Positions 58,705 to 64,000 of a DNA stretch of 64,000 bases are shown piece after piece. A program made the position numbers and the translations under genes. Every line of letters starts with the position of its first letter. Position 1 is the first letter of the stretch. The notes below the pieces were generated by a model. That model made no database searches, was not told the DNA's origin, and saw only the letters and a program-made list of their open reading frames with translations. Origin of the DNA: Heliocidaris erythrogramma (lineage: Eukaryota > Echinodermata > Echinoidea > Camarodonta > Echinometridae); the NCBI GenBank assembly GCA_025617745.1, contig CM046873.1:23667547-23731546 (forward strand). The letters run 5' to 3'.

Positions 58705-59289
58705 CGAATGATGGTGCATACAGAAATGAATTAGCGATGCGCGATTCGTACATGAAAGTGATCAAGCGATATTTTTACCCCCAAGAAAATTAATGTACGG
58801 TCAAGTGGGTTTCCCATTGCCTAACACGTGGGGAATATGCACAAATTATCGCTACGTAGGCTGATCTCAGAAAAGCACATTGGTCATGACTGACTCTTTT
58901 TTTCTTTTTCATATTGAATGAGAGTTGCCCCTAACAATGAATGATCCCTATCACACGTTCTGTTTTAACTTGATTATGTTTTGCGAAATCCATAATTATT
59001 GTCCTTGCAGGGTGATGGGTTTTTCTTAGTTATTCACCTAAAATTAGTGTATTGTTTGGGTACCTTACTATCCAAACATGGGTGTTTAACCCGTTTACTA
59101 CTGCATTTTCGATTTCCCAATGTCTTAATACATGGCCCACCCGGTTCCAGTGGGCAATGGGTTAAACGAGAAATTGACCTTTCGAGTGAGATGTTTGAAA
59201 GAACAACAAATCAAAACAGGCTGATATTACCTTATGGGTCAATTTGTACACACATGTTATCATTAAATTATCAAATTTATCTCACGTAA

Positions 59290-59552
59290 AGAATAGTGGG
59301 TCCGCTCGCTATTCATAAGGACCGCTATCCATTCAACACGCGTTATGAATAGCGGTCGTTATGAACTGTTATGAATAGTGGTCCTTATGAACGGAGGTCC
59401 TTATGAATAGCGAAGTAATTTGTCTATGGTTTGCTGGCTATTCAGAAGAACCGCCATTCATACAAAACCGCTATTCATAAATTTAGTCACGCGTTATGGA
59501 TAGTGAGTGGTCCTTATGAACAGCGGTCCTTATGACTAGCCAGGTTACCCCA
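59290..59552. repeat. Word cluster: GGTCCTTATGAATAGCG in both orientations
   Basis: The word GGTCCTTATGAATAGCG and its inverse CGCTATTCATAAGGACC recur about ten times with small changes. 'acgcgttatgaatagcggtc' and 'acgcgttatggatagtg' occur in each half. A third structurally similar but sequence-unrelated cluster, after 1.07 and 4.96 kb. Confidence 0.75.
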
Positions 59553-61627
59553 AGAGTAGTGTCTAAATATTTTTTTGATATTTAGATATTACTTGTTTAG
59601 TCCTTAGTCCTTAGTGATGGAGAACCGTTTAATTATGAACAACCCGTCTTTAAATGGTTGAAAGTAAAAGAAAATCGGAAACTGTTAAGGATCTTGCTGC
59701 TATATAGCTATTCTCGGCCTTTATTAAAGGAACTACACAGGTCATCTCTTCAAAAACGCATTTTTAAAGATCTGTTGGTACATCCTTAAGGCACCTACTA
59801 ATTTTCCCCCTCAATATCCGAATGAATCTTTAACTCATTCAGTACCGATTATGTGACAGATAGACTTGTCATTTTCATTCACCGATTGCTCGACCACAGG
59901 AAAGGTTTATGGTGGTCAATATATATCAAAATTTTGAGCTTAAAAACCATTCTAAATATATGATTATAATTATATGCTACCGTAGAAATTTTCAGACAAA
60001 AAGCAGATTTTTAAAAAGGTATTACCTTACTTCATCATTTAACAATAGTAAACAAACGAGAACCAAAAAATAATGCCCCAAAACAACCTCAAATGTAATT
60101 TTCAATCATGCTTATGCATAAAGTTGGGTAAGTTAATAAATGTTTGGTATCATAAAAAATGGTAATAAATTTCCTTCAAGTTTTGCACCTAATATTTTTG
60201 GAAACATTAGATGGTTAATGAAGTCCAGAGACTTGAAAAGAAAGCATTGATCACATTTTGTTAACATTTTGAAGAAAGCTAAGCTAAACCCCTTGGCACA
60301 GGAAGAGTTAAAATATATACACCACCCCGCAATCTTCGATAACTGAAAAATGTAAACTTGTTCTTGCCAAATTTAGACTGTTCCCAACTATTTTTCTTTC
60401 TACATGAACTGAATCAAAAGAACAACAACTTACTTCGTACCAGAGAAATAACTTATCCTGGCAACTTGAAAAGTTTTCATAAAACAGACTCTTTCCCACG
60501 TAATAAAATGCGACAATAACTCATTTGATATTTTGTATTATGAATTATGATAATAATGATGATGATGATGATGATAAAGAAACACAACTATTATCTCTCT
60601 ATGTGCCACTCAAATAATTTGTCTGTGCCTCACTGTATTTCTCTGGTAGTTTTATCAACGTCTTCGAGTTTCTTTTACAACTTCCAGCACAAAAATAGTA
60701 CATGTACTTACACGGGATAACAGGAATATCAGGTAGCCAATTAAGACCGGAAGGGTGCTACTATGGAAAAGCTTTTGTAATACACAGTGCAAATCATTTT
60801 ATAATAATAACGATATGTTTTCATTACAGAAAAATATCGGCCCAAAAGTTGAACTGAACAATATTTGTACGAAGCTAACAAGTTAAAGCTAAAATTTCCT
60901 GAAATTCGTGAATTGTATTGATTGATCGCTATGATTTGTTCTGATGCGCACTTGTCGTAAGCCTGCGATTGTGCCAATTAGCATTAAAATGAAAGGTTAA
61001 TTATGATAATGATGATGATGGTAATGAAAGTAATAATAATTCAAAATGCAATAACTCCAAAGATATTATATAATGGGGACATTACAAAGGGTAGACATGA
61101 AGGAAAGGCTTCACTGAAGATATAACGGCATTCACGAAATCACATCTTCACCTCGCGTGCCTAGCGTGGAGGAAGTCTCGTTGTCACAGTCACGTAAATG
61201 ATTTCCTGTATCTGAATGGCCATTTTTATTTCTTGCACTGTTTCGCCAGCAAAGACATCTTGCTTTCATGATTTGCGTCATGTTTGAATGCCATAAGTAA
61301 CATTTTCTTGGCAAATGTAGTAGTTGCTCAATTTGTAGTGTGTTGGTGAAAACGTAGAAGCTACTGTAATTACACAATGTAAAAGTTTTAGGGCCATGCT
61401 TAAAGCGTGGTTGTTTAAAAGTAAACCTGTTTACGTCGGATTCAAAGATGTTATCTATATATCTGAGTCCTGAGATGAAAACTTGGTTATACTGAGTATG
61501 ACGCAAATGACTTGTAGCTCATAAAAAAGAAATGTTTCGTCCGTCAATTTATTTACTGAAATGACCTGCTATGAAATGACCTGTTAGTACACATGATAGA
61601 TTTCTAATTTGTTCAATTATTGTCTAG
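59553..61627. other. Unannotated DNA
   Basis: A short (GAT)n run at 60556-60577 and AT-rich sequence. The minus-strand 124-codon frame at 61132-61506 was examined; it has no recognised motif or clear splice context. Confidence 0.4.
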
Positions 61628-61681
61628 ATTTCCAAGAATCCCAGTCATGCCAGTCATGCCAGTACACTCAGAAAAGGGTAG
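61628..61681 (+). CDS. Possible terminal exon of the 56-58 kb gene
   Basis: After the acceptor 'tgttcaattattgtctag' the phase-0 frame reads ISKNPSHASHASTLRKG and a stop at 61679-61681. The phase fits the exit phase of the 57975-58178 exon. It contains a direct repeat of AGTCATGCC. No AATAAA was seen close downstream, and the exon may be spurious. Confidence 0.2.
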   Translation: MSKNPSHASHASTLRKG

Positions 61682-64000
61682 GGTTATGCATGTCATGCCT
61701 AACGAGCCATACAATCAATGCCACTTGATGATTACAGCTCTCGATAGTAGAGGCGTAGCTACGGCGGCAAGTGCTCACGACTTGAATTGGCAAACAGGGA
61801 AAGAGAGAGGTGGGGGCGGAGGTTTGTAAAAATATTAGTTAGCCGAAATGAGGTATTAAAACCACATTGGAATAGCGAGCCCATCAGATACAGTGACGTT
61901 GACAAGAAGCACTGACAGTAGTTTAGCTTGTGCCCTCCCCTAATTGAATGTCACAGGGAGGGGGGGGGGGGGGGGGGGCTTAGTAGAGAGAACGAGAAAG
62001 GGGAAGGAAGAATGGGGAAATGGTAATGTGAAGATATACGACATACCGGCAATGACCGATCCCACACTCCCCTCCTTAGATCGCTTCGCTACCTCATATT
62101 GCCTCCACCTAACAAAACTTGCCATTATTAAGTGTCTCATGAATGACTGGAGCCAGGCTCTGCCACCTGTCACAATGATGGTAACAACACTCACTATCAC
62201 ACAGAAATAACCTAGATGCATGACTCTATCAGGTGGAAATGAGTGTCGTCATCTAGCACACTTAACGGAGTGAAATATGAGACTCTAAAAAAATGCTTTT
62301 AAAAGCCCATCTCCGTTGACAGACAAGCTTGTACACAATTAACTTCCGTCCTGACAGGGCGGTAGTAAACGTGGCACACATCTTTCCAGTCGTTATTCTT
62401 GAGTTTGCGATCGGTCTAATAATGTTATTTTTAACAATCCCATACATCTTTCTCGGAACTCAATAGGTGGATAAAAGGTTATAAGGGTACCGAGTCAAAG
62501 TTATCGAGCTTTAAAGTCAGGGTATATATATAGATATAAAATTGATTGGTTTTAAAGGTTAACATGGAGTGGCTGTTCTAAGATTCTCATTGCCCATAAT
62601 TATAAACAGTGGGGGGGGGGGGGGGAGCATAAATCTGAAAATTATCTGAAAATTATGTGATAATTATGCTTAATGAGCAACAGGTAATGATGAATGTTCT
62701 CCAATAATTTATTGGACAGCATTACCACTCACCCAAAAGGGCGAAAGTCATTTGGCTTACTGAGTTGTCAGTTTGCCATGTTTCTACACCATTGAATTGT
62801 TTCTTTCGTTACCCTCTATATCTGTAACAAAAAAGGCCTCGGTTACAAAACATGCTTCATCCATAAAATTAAGTCTAGCACAAATGTGTTGAAATTCTTC
62901 ATAGTTTGCATTGTCGTTTTGAAATAAAACGTGGAGCTATTATACTCCGCTTTAATCAGATAATAAAATCACTCTTAAAATATGTAGATGCCTGTTTAAA
63001 GAACATGAAATAACACATAAAGAAGTTACTTTCAAAAGTCTGTGGTTACAGCATGGTTAAGAACTGAAATCTTCATCCCCGTACGTATAGTGCACACAGT
63101 GCAGCAAGCCACTTGATTTTGTGCAGGGTAAACTGAACATCAGTGCACTATTATTCATACATGTCATGCTGTTCTATGGTTGGTCAGTTCCTGGAGAAGG
63201 CTCTTTATTTTGTATGGATGTCGCATCTTCTGGAACCAAACTGAATTGGATGTAGCATGTTTTGCAACCAAAATACTTTTTAATGGCCAAATCTTATTAA
63301 TTTTTCTTTATACGGAATTCAACTTGTTGTTTACAGGTGCCTTTGTACGTAGCTACTGGAAATGTGTACATTCATGCTCCCCCCCCCCCCCCCTCCTTGA
63401 TTTTTTTAAAAATTAAAATGCATGGAAATAGCACGTTTTGGAACCAAACTGTTCGCAATTATACAGTCCACGAACATAAAGGAAAAAATAAAGGGCTTAA
63501 AACATAAGATGGGTGTAACAAATTCAACCACGGAAGTGTTGTTTCTCATTTTTTTCCGCACACATTCTGAAAAAGATCATTTATTTTAATCGTAAGTTCA
63601 TACAATAATCCAACCAGTAGTAAATGTAAAAATAAACACCTTTGATTAATTATAAATTTAAGTACAATTTATATTGAAATGAAGTTTACAAATAATTATG
63701 AAGCAATGTAAAAAGAAAAAAAAAAGGAAAAGAATAAGATGAATTTTTCGTAATATCGTTAATTTGCAAGCTTACAAACCCCCAAACAGCCAAACCGCAC
63801 AATTCTCGTCATTTTCATCCTACCAGGGCTAGTAGCTAACAAAGCCCTCAGTATTTTGTTTCACTCGAGATTAATCAACAAAATTTAGTAAGGAGGGGTG
63901 GGGGGGTGTATACATGTATATACCACATGAAAATCAAACAAAGGAACAAAAAAAAAAATCCAATTCAAATTTAAAGTAAATCTAAAACGAAATAGAACGA
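61682..64000. other. Unannotated DNA with G- and C-runs
   Basis: G runs at about 61960-61978 and 62612-62625, a C run at about 63379-63392, and A-rich tracts near 63715 and 63950. No exon or complete element could be defined. Confidence 0.45.

Noticed and set aside
58999..59289. 96-codon frame after 'gtccttgcag' as a further exon of the 56-58 kb gene
   Set aside because: A good acceptor precedes it, but the phase-0 frame from there closes quickly and the longer frame has no protein-like features or donor.
61132..61506. 124-codon minus-strand frame
   Set aside because: No motif, no splice context and no compositional shift; most likely chance.
1..64000. CRISPR array, operon or prophage content
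   Set aside because: The short-word clusters lack regular spacers and cas genes, and intron-exon structure and SINE/LINE content show a eukaryotic genome.

Overview
This is an intron-rich, repeat-dense animal nuclear genome window. It is AT-rich, with no bacterial operon structure and no long open reading frames. It contains many microsatellites ((ATT)n, (TA)n, (GA)n, (CA)n), long G or C runs, and a 500-N assembly gap. The transposon flora points to a marine deuterostome, most likely an echinoderm such as a sea urchin: many small inverted-repeat elements, tRNA-headed SINEs, L2/CR1-type LINE tails, a Tc1 relic, and repeats that look like Penelope termini. That placement is inference from repeat style; no diagnostic gene was identified.

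Layout. 0-9 kb: an L2-like LINE tail, a tandem duplication, clusters of reiterated short words, and inverted-repeat elements. 9.3-9.7 kb: a candidate start-codon exon plus a phase-compatible second exon. 10-14 kb: assembly gap, local tandem duplications, a hairpin word array and a long palindrome. 17.9-20.8 kb: a unit with a hammerhead-like core, then two DNA elements abutting end to end, then a perfect-ended MITE. 21.8-28.1 kb: a LINE ORF1-like relic, tRNA-type SINEs, and elements built around the palindrome GCATCGATGC. 29.2-36.3 kb: a Tc1 remnant followed by three tandem copies of a composite unit (LINE tail, two word-type MITEs, a SINE piece and exon-like sequence). One copy holds a recent 77-bp foldback insertion whose empty site survives in the other two copies. 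37.4-38.4 kb: AT-rich palindromic DNA with a hammerhead-like motif. 40.1-40.7 kb: an element with Kolobok-like TTAA/AGGG ends. 41.1-42.3 kb: a possible GPCR fragment on the minus strand and, on the plus strand, a clean signal-peptide first exon. 44.3-46.4 kb: head-to-head tRNA-like units and fold-back chimeras of the hammerhead-bearing repeats. 48-54 kb: duplicated C-rich repeats and DNA elements. 55.9-61.7 kb: the best multi-exon gene candidate on the plus strand, with a proline-rich exon.

Protein-coding content is small: short exons separated by kilobases of repeat-filled intron. The plus-strand exons at 42.2, 55.97, 57.98 and 61.6 kb are phase-compatible and could belong to one gene, but nothing proves they are joined. 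No pathway or operon can be inferred. The most interesting content is RNA- and repeat-based: hammerhead-like cores, word-swapped MITEs, tRNA-containing inverted repeats and a datable triplication.
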